Origin: Nitrospira sp.
Lineage (GTDB): Bacteria; Nitrospirota; Nitrospiria; Nitrospirales; Nitrospiraceae
Direction: 5' to 3'
Length of the DNA stretch: 8,869 nt
Assembly: GCA_012032965.1 (NCBI GenBank)
Contig: JAAUPT010000046.1
Coordinates: 1-8,869, forward strand
The notes under the pieces are model-generated. The model did not search any database. It was not told where the DNA came from and was given only the letters and a program-made list of their open reading frames with translations. Position 1 is the stretch's first letter; the number at the start of each line of letters is the position of its first letter. Positions 1 to 6,459 of this stretch are shown piece by piece. The position numbers were made by a program, and so were the translations under genes.

Positions 1-58
1 GGACTCGCACTCTCCCCACGATGGTTCTAGATCGGCGTATCACTTCGAGTGACATTCG

Positions 59-496
59 ATGGCCCACTCATTCCACTTTCTAGACGATATTGCCACGGCT
101 GACTTGGCGTTTGATGCTTCCGGTGATTCCCTCCAAGAACTCTTTTACGGGGCTACGTGTGCGGTCATCGAAGCGATGGCCGATCCTTCGACAGTCGGGT
201 CTACCTGGCGAAAGCCAGTGGAACGAACAGAAGCGGATCCTGCCGAACTGTTGTTCGATTGGCTCTCGGATCTGGTGTACTGGAAAGATGCGGATGGAGT
301 CGTATTCAGTACATTCCAACTCACGATCACATGTGGAGACGACGGCTCTTGGCATCTGAAGGGGGAGCTGTGTGGGGAGTCGGTCAATGGATTGGTGCAG
401 GTGTTGCGGAACGATGTGAAGGGGATTACAAAGCACATGTATCAGGTCAGCCAAGAGGGCATGCGTTGGAATGCGCGGGTGGTGGTGGACGTATGA
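59..496 (+). CDS. archease, RtcB activator
   Basis: Archease is a small metal-binding protein that helps RtcB RNA ligase become guanylylated and turn over several times. The 145-residue product has the usual archease length. Its N-terminus carries the family pattern FLDDIATADLAF followed by a glycine and a helix beginning SLQELF. The C-terminus carries the conserved DVKGITKHMYQV block, which matches the K-x-x-T-x-H motif of the family. The ATG at 59 is chosen because it places the FLDD motif at residue 7, as is normal; the upstream GAGTG is only a weak ribosome site. The stop overlaps the rtcB start as ATGA, so the two proteins are translationally coupled, and this pairing supports the call. 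The frame is intact. Confidence 0.9.
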   Translation: MAHSFHFLDDIATADLAFDASGDSLQELFYGATCAVIEAMADPSTVGSTWRKPVERTEADPAELLFDWLSDLVYWKDADGVVFSTFQLTITCGDDGSWHLKGELCGESVNGLVQVLRNDVKGITKHMYQVSQEGMRWNARVVVDV

Positions 497-1943
497 AGCT
501 TCACACAAAGATGAGGGTCAATCGGATTACTGATGAGGTGTGGGAAATCCCCATCAGCGAGAAGACTGGCATGCTGGTTCCTGCACGAATTTATGCCACA
601 CCGACCCTTCTTCAATCGATGGACGCCGGAGTGTTCGAACAGGTCACGAATGTCGCCTGCCTCCCCGGTATCAGACGTTATGCCTTGTGCATGCCGGATG
701 GACATTGGGGGTATGGGTTCCCTATTGGAGGCGTTGCCGCTTTTGATGTCCGAACAGGGGTCATTTCGCCTGGCGGTGTTGGCTATGATGTCAATTGCGG
801 AATGCGGCTCATCCGAACTGATCTGACCTTAGAGGATGTGCAGCCGCATCTTGAACGATTGATGACGGAGTTGTTTCGGAGAGTTCCCGCCGGCGTTGGG
901 GCGAGTGGGTTTATGCGGTTGGATCGCGCTTCGTTCGAGGACGTCATGACCAATGGAGCCCGATGGTGTATCGAGCGTGGATTGGGTTGGCATCGAGATC
1001 TCGATGCGATCGAGGAGAAAGGATGCATCGCCGATGCTGATCCGTCGAAAGTCAGCGACCAGGCAGTCAGCCGAGGGATCAATCAACTGGGAACCCTGGG
1101 ATCAGGCAATCACTATCTTGAGGTGCAGGTGGTGTCCAGCGAGCGAGTTTTCGACAAAGAGACTGCAGCTGCTTGGGGAATTACTGGCCATGATCAGATT
1201 GTGGTGATGGTTCACTGTGGGTCACGTGGGTTCGGTCATCAGGTCGCGAGCGACTATCTGAAAGTGTTCGAAAAGGCGATGCGGCGTTACGGCATCTCCG
1301 TCAAGGACCAGCAACTGGCATGTGCCCCGTTCGCATCGATGGAAGGGCAGGATTATTTCGCTGCCATGAATTGTGCGGCGAACACCGCATTTGCCAACCG
1401 GCAGGTCATCACCCATCAGATCCGTGAAGCTTTCTCTACGGTGTTCGGCGATCGGCCGAGGACATGGGCATGGAATTGGTCTATGACGTGGCGCACAATA
1501 TTGCCAAAGTTGAGCGATATCCGGAAGGCGAACTGGTCGTGCATCGAAAAGGATCGACAAGAGCGTTAGGGCCGGGTAGTTCCGATCTCTCCCAACAGTA
1601 TCGTGCGACCGGTCAGCCGGTCATCTGCGGCGGTTCGATGGAAACCGGGTCATATTTGCTGGCGGGAACGCCAGGAGCGGTGCGTGACACCTTTGCTTCG
1701 ACGATGCATGGATCTGGGCGCACGATGTCGCGGGCGCAGGCGAAGAAAACCATTCGCGGTGAACAAGTCCAGAAGCACATGAAGCAACGGGGTATCCTCG
1801 TCAAGGCCGTTTCTATGTCGGGATTGGCAGAAGAAGCGGGGTTTGCCTATAAGAATATTTCCGAGGTCGTCGAGGCGGTCGATCGTGCGGGAATTACAAA
1901 AACAGTAGCGGAATTACGCCCGATTGGCAATATAAAGGGGTAG
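493..1943 (+). CDS. rtcB: RtcB 3'-phosphate RNA ligase, frame broken once
   Basis: RtcB joins RNA 2',3'-cyclic phosphate or 3'-phosphate ends to 5'-hydroxyl ends using GTP and Mn2+, in RNA repair or tRNA splicing. The first frame (493 to about 1457) holds the metal ligands D99 and C102 (in DVNCG), N206, H207 and E210 (in GSGNHYLE) and H241 (in VHCGSRG). The second frame (about 1458-1943) holds H335 (DVAHNIAK), the HRKGSTRA block and H406 in MHGSGR, the expected guanylylated histidine. One base is missing between 1457 and 1458; adding it gives RPEDMGMELVYD and a 483-residue protein, normal for RtcB. As written, the first frame runs into an unrelated tail ending at 1569, and neither half could work alone. 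The second half taken alone would appear to start at 1464. The start at 493 overlaps the archease stop. Residue numbers assume the restored frame. Confidence 0.92.
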
Positions 1944-1969
1944 CAACTCACCGTCGCAGGGTTGTACCC

Positions 1970-2321
1970 ATGGAACAACGAAAGGATACTCGATTTCCGG
2001 TTGAATTTCGAAGTTCATTCAGCTCGGCGAATGTTGTAGCGGGCGATGGCGCTCTCAACGATCTTTCCATTCGAGGTTGCCGTGTTTTTTAGCCTCATCG
2101 ATGTGAAACCTGGGACGGTCCTTCAGTTGCGGATCCATGCATCCGAGGACGAACCTCCCATCCAGATTTCCAAAACCGTTGTGCGATGGTGTCGAGCCGG
2201 AAGTTTCGGGTGTGAATTTGTCAACCTTAGTCCGGATGAATGGGCCAGGCTCCACCATGTGATTAGGGAGTTGGAGCAGCATCCATTCCAACGACACCAC
2301 GAAGACACCGACGGCGCATGA
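1970..2321 (+). CDS. PilZ domain protein, frame broken once
   Basis: This is a single-domain PilZ protein, a family that typically binds cyclic di-GMP and acts on motility, polysaccharide or other outputs by protein contact. The restored product has 116 residues. Both ligand motifs are visible: RKDTR at residues 4-8 (RxxxR) and DLSIRG at 31-36 (DxSxxG). The VVRW and FGCEF strands typical of PilZ barrels follow. The written sequence hits TAG at 2090-2092, straight after the six T's at 2085-2090. Removing one T gives GCRVFSLIDVKPGT and continues to 2321. The downstream piece alone (ATG at 2046) would lack both c-di-GMP motifs, so 2046 is not a credible start. It follows rtcB by 26 bases on the same strand and may be co-transcribed. 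Its partner is unknown. Confidence 0.8.
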
Positions 2322-2339
2322 TTCCTCGAGCCACGCTCC

Positions 2340-2420
2340 TCAGTGATTCAGCTTCCACTCAGTTCCGCTGATAGGGTAAAGCAAGGTGCCTAGCACCAAG
2401 GATATTAGTGCCATGACCAT
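2340..2420 (-). CDS. possible small membrane peptide after sthA
   Basis: Downstream of sthA on the same strand is a 26-residue reading frame with one hydrophobic segment (MALISLVLGTLLYPI) and a polar tail ending WKLNH. The same frame is open further upstream, reading LPDQRHFSPRDLMVM, so the true start could be an unusual codon nearer 2463 or could be hidden by another frame error. No good Shine-Dalgarno sequence precedes the ATG at 2420. I do not recognise it. The membrane-like composition and its position just after sthA are the only support, and it may be chance. Confidence 0.25.
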   Translation of the reverse strand: MVMALISLVLGTLLYPISGTEWKLNH

Positions 2421-2472
2421 CAGGTCACGAGGAGAAAAGTGTCGTTGATCAGGAAGTCCAATTGGCGCAGCG

Positions 2473-3888
2473 CTACGCTGCTTTGGCTGCTCGACGCTTT
2501 GCCACTTGGCCAAGAATGTCGAGTGCGGCGATCCGGTAGGCTTCCGCGTAGGTTGGAAAATTGAAGATGTTGTCGATGAACGATTCGATCGTGGCGGAAC
2601 TTTGGAGAGCCAATTGCCCAATATGTACCAGTTCGGTGGCTGAATCTCCAACGACCTGGACACCAAGGAGGCGCACCCCTTCAGGATCGGCCACCATCTT
2701 GAGGAGCCCATGGCCGGCCCCTGATATTTGAGCGCGAGCAATCTCTTCAAATTTCGCCCGTCCGATCAACGGCTCTCGATATCGTTCCCGCGCGCTCTTT
2801 TCATCAAGACCGATGCTTCCCATTTCCGGAATCGTATAGATTCCCAGTGGAATGGTCGAGGCCGCGTCACCGATCGGGAGATTGAGGGCGTGACGGACGG
2901 CCCGTCGACCTTCCTCCATGGCCTTAGAGGCAAGAGCAGGGCCCTCAGCCATGTCACCGACCGCATAGATGTGGGCGACATCTGTCTGGCAATACTGATT
3001 AGTGGGAATGAGGCCCTTCTCTGAAACCGTGATCTTCGCTGCTGAGAGGTCTAAGTCTTCGACGTTCGCTTGCCGTCCAAGGGCGACGAGCATTTTCTCG
3101 CTACAGATTTTGGTTCCATCGCTCAACAAGGTGACGACGTGGGTAACCTCGTCCCAGCGAACCTCCGCAATCTGGATTTTCCCGAGGTAGCGGCCACCAT
3201 GGCGCTCAAAACTCTGTATGAACTGGCTGACAAGCTCACGATCCATGAATTGCAATGGGTACTGAGCACGATCGATCAGAGTCACTTCCACGCCCAGCAG
3301 GGCGAAGATGGAGGCATACTCACACGCGATAACCCCGCCTCCAATGACTGCCAATGATCGAGGCAAGTACATCATTGAAAGGAGTGAATCGCTGTCCAGA
3401 ATGTGTTCATGGTCGATGGGAATTTCCTTTGGGGTTCTGGGACGTGATCCAGTGGCGATCACGATGGTATCGGCCGTGAATTGTTGTCGCGCTCCATCTA
3501 CGGTTTGCATCTCGATGATGTGTTCGCTCAGAAAGCGTGCACGTCCATGCAGTAACGAAATACCGTTCCGACGGAGCTGTTGACTCATGAAGGAGTCATG
3601 TGCTTGAACGACATTTTCAAGCCGACTTAAGAGTGTGGCGATCTGAGTATCGGGTTTGAGTGTAAATTGGAGGGCCTCGCCGGCCCGCTTGAGTTGGTCG
3701 AGGTGGAGCGCGCTTTCACGTAATGTCTTGCTGGGAATTGTCCCACGATAGACACAGCTGCCGCCGATCCCGCGTTCTCGTTCGATCAGGGCAACGCGTT
3801 TCCCGGCCTTGGCCCCTTGAACGGCTGCCTTCTGGCCCGCTGGGCCGGCTCCAATAACGATTATATCGAATGCAACGGGTGTGCTCAT
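2473..3888 (-). CDS. sthA: soluble pyridine nucleotide transhydrogenase (SthA type)
   Basis: This FAD enzyme is predicted to move reducing equivalents between NADPH and NAD+ in the cytoplasm. The 471-residue product has the flavoprotein disulfide reductase layout. An FAD Rossmann motif GAGPAG lies at 13-18, and a second GGGVIACE motif for the nicotinamide nucleotide near 180. An AVGDMAEGPALA block closes the FAD site and a dimerisation domain follows. The active-site stretch reads CVYRGTIPSK: C45 is kept but the second redox cysteine is Thr50, as in E. coli SthA (CTHWGTIPSK). The C-terminus has FNFPTYAEAYRIAALD in place of the His-Glu motif of disulfide reductases, again as in SthA, and GIYTIPE and RAQISG also match. 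The strand after GGGVIA ends LIDR, where an aspartate hints at NAD(H) preference at that site. The ATG overlaps the HDOD gene stop (ATGA). Confidence 0.87.
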   Translation of the reverse strand: MSTPVAFDIIVIGAGPAGQKAAVQGAKAGKRVALIERERGIGGSCVYRGTIPSKTLRESALHLDQLKRAGEALQFTLKPDTQIATLLSRLENVVQAHDSFMSQQLRRNGISLLHGRARFLSEHIIEMQTVDGARQQFTADTIVIATGSRPRTPKEIPIDHEHILDSDSLLSMMYLPRSLAVIGGGVIACEYASIFALLGVEVTLIDRAQYPLQFMDRELVSQFIQSFERHGGRYLGKIQIAEVRWDEVTHVVTLLSDGTKICSEKMLVALGRQANVEDLDLSAAKITVSEKGLIPTNQYCQTDVAHIYAVGDMAEGPALASKAMEEGRRAVRHALNLPIGDAASTIPLGIYTIPEMGSIGLDEKSARERYREPLIGRAKFEEIARAQISGAGHGLLKMVADPEGVRLLGVQVVGDSATELVHIGQLALQSSATIESFIDNIFNFPTYAEAYRIAALDILGQVAKRRAAKAA

Positions 3889-4748
3889 AGATTTAGCGCA
3901 TTTACCACCGCCAGCACCTGGTCCTTCGTCGTCAGTAGCTGGTCGATATCGTTGGGGTACAAGTTCAATTCCACAAGGGCCGGTTGCGCTCGAAGCGACT
4001 CCTCCGGCATATCCTCTGGTGCGAGCACATGACTGGCGAGTCTATCGGAGGCGCATGTGAGTAGGCACTCCTGACGAAACGATCCGGCATGATCGTAATC
4101 ATCGTAGTATTGAATGGCTGTCGCCACTTGCTTGGGCAAACCCCATTTCTCGGCAATGAGGGTGCCGACGCGGGAATGATACCCATCGATCCATCCGGAT
4201 AGGATTGATTTCTCAATAGTGAGACACTGTGCCTGTGCGAGTGCCGTTGCCGTTTGCAAAACGACCGGTTTCCCGATTTCATGCAGCAGCCCACAAAGAT
4301 ATGCGCTTTCGACGTTGACACGCCTACATGCGGCGACTTCTTTGGCAAAAGCTCCGCTCGCCAGAGAGTGCCGCCACAGGCGCTTCACATCATCTTCATG
4401 CCCTGGCGCCTTAAATGCGCCTGATTTGAGCGAAGCCGTAAACGCAATCTCCGACAGCAAGGTAATCCCCAGCATGGCCACCGCATGTTGAAGAGACACA
4501 ACGGGGCTTCGGGGCATGTAGGCTGGGGAGTTGGCAATCCGCAACACATGTGCAGCGAGTGCTTGGTCTTGGTGAATCAACGCTGAGAGCTTTGCCGCAT
4601 CGGCGGCTGGATCTGATGCCAATGCCATTACCTGACTGGCGGCTTGTGGAAGGAGAGGGAGCTCAATCTCCCCGGTCTCAATTTTCTGAATTAACGACTG
4701 TTCCAGCCGCTCAACCGGGGTGGTTGCCGATCCTATTTCCGGTGCCAT
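3885..4748 (-). CDS. HDOD domain regulator
   Basis: HDOD proteins are mostly non-enzymatic signalling or scaffold proteins related to HD phosphohydrolases. The 287-residue product is nearly all one HDOD domain. It opens with LPLLPQAASQVMAL near 30, then has LSALIHQDQALAAHVLRIANS at about 54-74, SLQHAVAMLG near 85-94 and LLHEIGK at 154-160. The HD pair is H156-E157, and the later region reads GYHSRVG and YYDDYD, so the metal site of true HD enzymes looks degraded. There is no receiver, GGDEF or EAL domain. A GAGGAG ribosome site lies about 9 bases before the ATG at 4748. The stop overlaps the sthA start by ATGA, so the two are made together, which is suggestive but not proof of a redox-related role. 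Confidence 0.87.
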   Translation of the reverse strand: MAPEIGSATTPVERLEQSLIQKIETGEIELPLLPQAASQVMALASDPAADAAKLSALIHQDQALAAHVLRIANSPAYMPRSPVVSLQHAVAMLGITLLSEIAFTASLKSGAFKAPGHEDDVKRLWRHSLASGAFAKEVAACRRVNVESAYLCGLLHEIGKPVVLQTATALAQAQCLTIEKSILSGWIDGYHSRVGTLIAEKWGLPKQVATAIQYYDDYDHAGSFRQECLLTCASDRLASHVLAPEDMPEESLRAQPALVELNLYPNDIDQLLTTKDQVLAVVNALNL

Positions 4749-4825
4749 ACAAGCAGCTCCTCGAACGCGTGTAGTTCGGTTACGACTACCTTTCTCGGTT
4801 GATTTCGAGTGAAAGTTTAGCGCTC

Positions 4826-4854
4826 GTGACTTTGGGAAGGTGGCAGACTATACT
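4826..4854 (+). promoter_or_regulatory. sigma70-type promoter for the coiled-coil gene
   Basis: GTGACT at 4826-4831 and TATACT at 4849-4854 are separated by exactly 17 bases and lie in the divergent gap between the HDOD gene and the coiled-coil gene. Transcription would begin near 4861, giving a leader of about 15 bases. The -10 box differs from TATAAT at one position and the -35 box from TTGACA at two. The assignment is by eye. No equally clear promoter was found for the divergent HDOD gene. Confidence 0.5.
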
Positions 4855-4875
4855 TTGTGATCTTTATGAGGGGTT

Positions 4876-5313
4876 ATGAGTCGAAGTTGGATGAGCGTCT
4901 TCGTGGCATGTGTAGCCGTTGCGGGAATGGTTCCCATACCAAGTGTCGCAGCTGAACCCGCCGCGAGTGCCGAAAAGGTTGTGAAGGAGGCTCGGGAAAC
5001 GATTGAGGCAACCAGGGAATATACGGCTCAGCAGAAGGAGGTATTCCAGCGGAAGGCACAGGATGAATTGGTGGCTATTCAGGAGCACATCCTGGGGTTG
5101 CGGGAGAAGATCGCGAAGGCTTCGGAGTCCACACGGGCAGACCTTCAGAAGTCGCTCAATGAGCTGGAAAAGAAGAAAGACGACGTTAAGGAGAAGTTAG
5201 ATGCTTTGAGGGAAACCACGGATGAAAAATGGCACCAAGTTCGAGAGGGGATGAACACTGCCCTGAACGAACTTAAGCATTCGTACGGGAAACTACTGTC
5301 CCATTTGCCGTGA
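4876..5313 (+). CDS. secreted periplasmic coiled-coil protein
   Basis: The 145-residue product starts with a Sec signal peptide: a short basic start, a hydrophobic core around SVFVACVAVAG and a likely cleavage after SVAA near residue 26. The remainder, from about residue 30 to 140, is almost entirely charged heptad-like helix rich in K, E, Q and A with no proline until the last residue, so a long periplasmic coiled coil is likely. There is no lipobox and no catalytic motif. It resembles the broad apolipoprotein-like or stress-induced coiled-coil proteins of Gram-negative bacteria, but I cannot name a family. GAGGGG just before the ATG is an acceptable if close ribosome site. The cupin gene follows after 25 bases on the same strand and is probably co-transcribed. 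Confidence 0.8.
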   Translation: MSRSWMSVFVACVAVAGMVPIPSVAAEPAASAEKVVKEARETIEATREYTAQQKEVFQRKAQDELVAIQEHILGLREKIAKASESTRADLQKSLNELEKKKDDVKEKLDALRETTDEKWHQVREGMNTALNELKHSYGKLLSHLP

Positions 5314-5338
5314 TCAGCTAGATTGTGGAGTATTTGCG

Positions 5339-5659
5339 ATGAATGTTGTCACGCTTGCCGACTTTCAACAGTTCAGCAGTGAGAAGATGAAGAAGAACAA
5401 CATCTTTCAAACGGATAGATTCTTCTGTGATGTCTATTGTTTTGAACCAGGCCAAGAACAAAAAGGTCACGTACATGGTCATCAAGACAAAATTTATATA
5501 GTCTTGGAAGGCCAAGGAACGTTTCAAGTTGGCATCGAACAGCGAGTACTTCTTGCAGGACAGAGCACCATGGCTCTAGCCGGAGAAGAGCACGGCGTGA
5601 AAAACCATACAAGTGGGCGGCTCAAGGTGCTCGTATTTGTAGCTCCTAACCGAGCCTGA
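5339..5659 (+). CDS. small single-domain cupin protein
   Basis: This 106-residue protein is a single cupin barrel, cytoplasmic by its lack of a signal peptide. Motif 1 covers G38 to G58 with metal-ligand histidines H44 and H46 and an extra H48; the usual glutamate is replaced by K51 (HGHQDK), a variant I have seen in small stand-alone cupins. Motif 2 covers G74 to N89, with L80 in place of the usual proline, then G82, H85 and N89. Three histidines therefore remain to bind a metal. Substrate and reaction cannot be deduced, since such proteins may be dioxygenases, isomerases or sugar or ligand binders. GGAG about 8 bases upstream supports the ATG at 5339. It probably shares a transcript with the coiled-coil gene and is followed after 27 bases by a strong hairpin. 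Confidence 0.85.
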   Translation: MNVVTLADFQQFSSEKMKKNNIFQTDRFFCDVYCFEPGQEQKGHVHGHQDKIYIVLEGQGTFQVGIEQRVLLAGQSTMALAGEEHGVKNHTSGRLKVLVFVAPNRA

Positions 5660-5686
5660 AAGCTCCACAAGAATCGACGTCAATGA

Positions 5687-5723
5687 GTAAGGGGGAAAGA
5701 GCGTCATGGTCTTTCCCCCTTAC
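5687..5723. terminator. hairpin between convergent genes
   Basis: A perfect 14-bp inverted repeat (GTAAGGGGGAAAGA at 5687-5700 and its complement at 5710-5723) flanks a 9-base loop, and A5686-T5724 extends it by one pair. It lies 27 bases after the cupin stop and 10 bases after the cytochrome stop on the opposite strand, so it can end both transcripts. The T-tract after the stem is poor on both sides, although the stem itself begins and ends with A/T-rich pairs. Confidence 0.75.
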
Positions 5724-5733
5724 TTGTCCTCGG

Positions 5734-6224
5734 CTAATCACAAAGCTCTTTCAGACCAAGAACTCTCCCCTCAGGGTTTGTAGCAGGACGGTCAGCCGGC
5801 TTACCGTCGTGCGAGAACTGGTTTTCATACGTCATCACTTGCCAGATCTGCTCTTCTGACAGAAGGCCCTTATTGGCCTTCATTTTCGTCTTTGGGATAC
5901 CTTCCGATATGCGCCAGAACCAGTATGCGTCCGAGAAACGGCAGACGAGTTTCGGGTCACGAAGATCTCGCGCGCCCTTTTTCTTTGGTTTGCCGTCATC
6001 TCCGTGGCAACTACTGCAGTTGATATCGGTTTGAACTCGCCTCTGTAAATCTTCCCGCCCTCTGCTATGACTTTTGGATCGGTCCACCAACCTGCCGGCA
6101 TTTTTTTGTCGGCATACTCGGGTGGAACTGTAGGCAATGGGGGATCTTCGGCGGAGGCGACCCCTCCGGAAAACAGTAGGGCGCATCCCACCGCAAAAAC
6201 TGAAACGCTTACGGTCCTTCGCAT
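5734..6224 (-). CDS. periplasmic monoheme cytochrome c, frame broken once
   Basis: This is a class I-type c cytochrome that would carry electrons in the periplasm. The restored product has 163 residues. A Sec signal peptide (hydrophobic core near 8-20, cleavage likely after VASA at 25) is followed by a spacer with GGKIYRGEF. The single heme site CSSCH lies at 70-74, and a likely axial methionine M115 sits in PKTKMKA. The C-terminal helix includes SEEQIWQVMTY. One base is missing between 6027 and 6028; adding it joins RGEFKPD to INCSSCHG. As written, the leader frame ends at 5880 without a heme site, and the heme frame (down to 5734) has no signal peptide. A strong AGGAGG five bases before the ATG at 6224 fixes the start. 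It seems to be a single-gene unit; its redox partner is unknown. Confidence 0.85.
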
Positions 6225-6228
6225 TCGT

Positions 6229-6235
6229 ACCTCCT
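6229..6235 (-). promoter_or_regulatory. strong ribosome binding site of the cytochrome c gene
   Basis: AGGAGGT reads on the minus strand with five bases between AGGAGG and the ATG at 6224. It is the best Shine-Dalgarno match I noticed in the window. It supports the start that carries the signal peptide, which matters because the downstream heme frame has its own misleading ATG near 6186. Confidence 0.7.
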
Positions 6236-6420
6236 GCTTAGTTGTAGTGGATATTGGGCCCGTGTATTTACTTGAGTCAGACTACATCCTCATTTGAACT
6301 ATACCATAACTTATTTTGTCCGAAAAATGAAAGCATAGGAGAGCGGGCTGCGCGCCCATGGATAATGACTTTATTGATATGTAAGCCTTACCAGTTCTCA
6401 TAGGAGCGTGGTTATAGAGC

Positions 6421-6445
6421 AGCCGATCGAGGACACGATCGTGCT
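6421..6445 (-). terminator. weak hairpin downstream of the transketolase gene
   Basis: Reading on the minus strand, AGC(A)CGATCG and CGATCGGCT can pair around a 6-base loop, giving a 6-bp core, a one-base bulge and three more pairs. It begins 15 bases after the transketolase stop. No T-tract follows, so intrinsic termination here is uncertain. Apart from this hairpin and the upstream region of the cytochrome gene, I see nothing in 6236-6459. Confidence 0.25.
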
Positions 6446-6459
6446 TTATGCATGATCGA

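Noticed and set aside
1..52. C-terminus of an upstream gene ending at TGA 50-52
   Set aside because: A frame reading SRSAYHFE stops six bases before archease, which would suit an operon, but only 17 codons are visible and nothing is recognisable.
80..508. 142-residue frame opposite archease
   Set aside because: It lies wholly antisense to a recognised gene, and its translation shows no domain or plausible composition.
1450..1470. Programmed ribosomal frameshifting in rtcB
   Set aside because: No slippery heptamer, no obvious downstream pseudoknot, and the same type of break occurs in unrelated genes nearby. A missing base is simpler.
6338..6362. GGGC/GCCC hairpin at the GC-rich patch as an RNA gene or terminator
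   Set aside because: Only four base pairs, with no T-tract and no conserved structure such as a tRNA arm.
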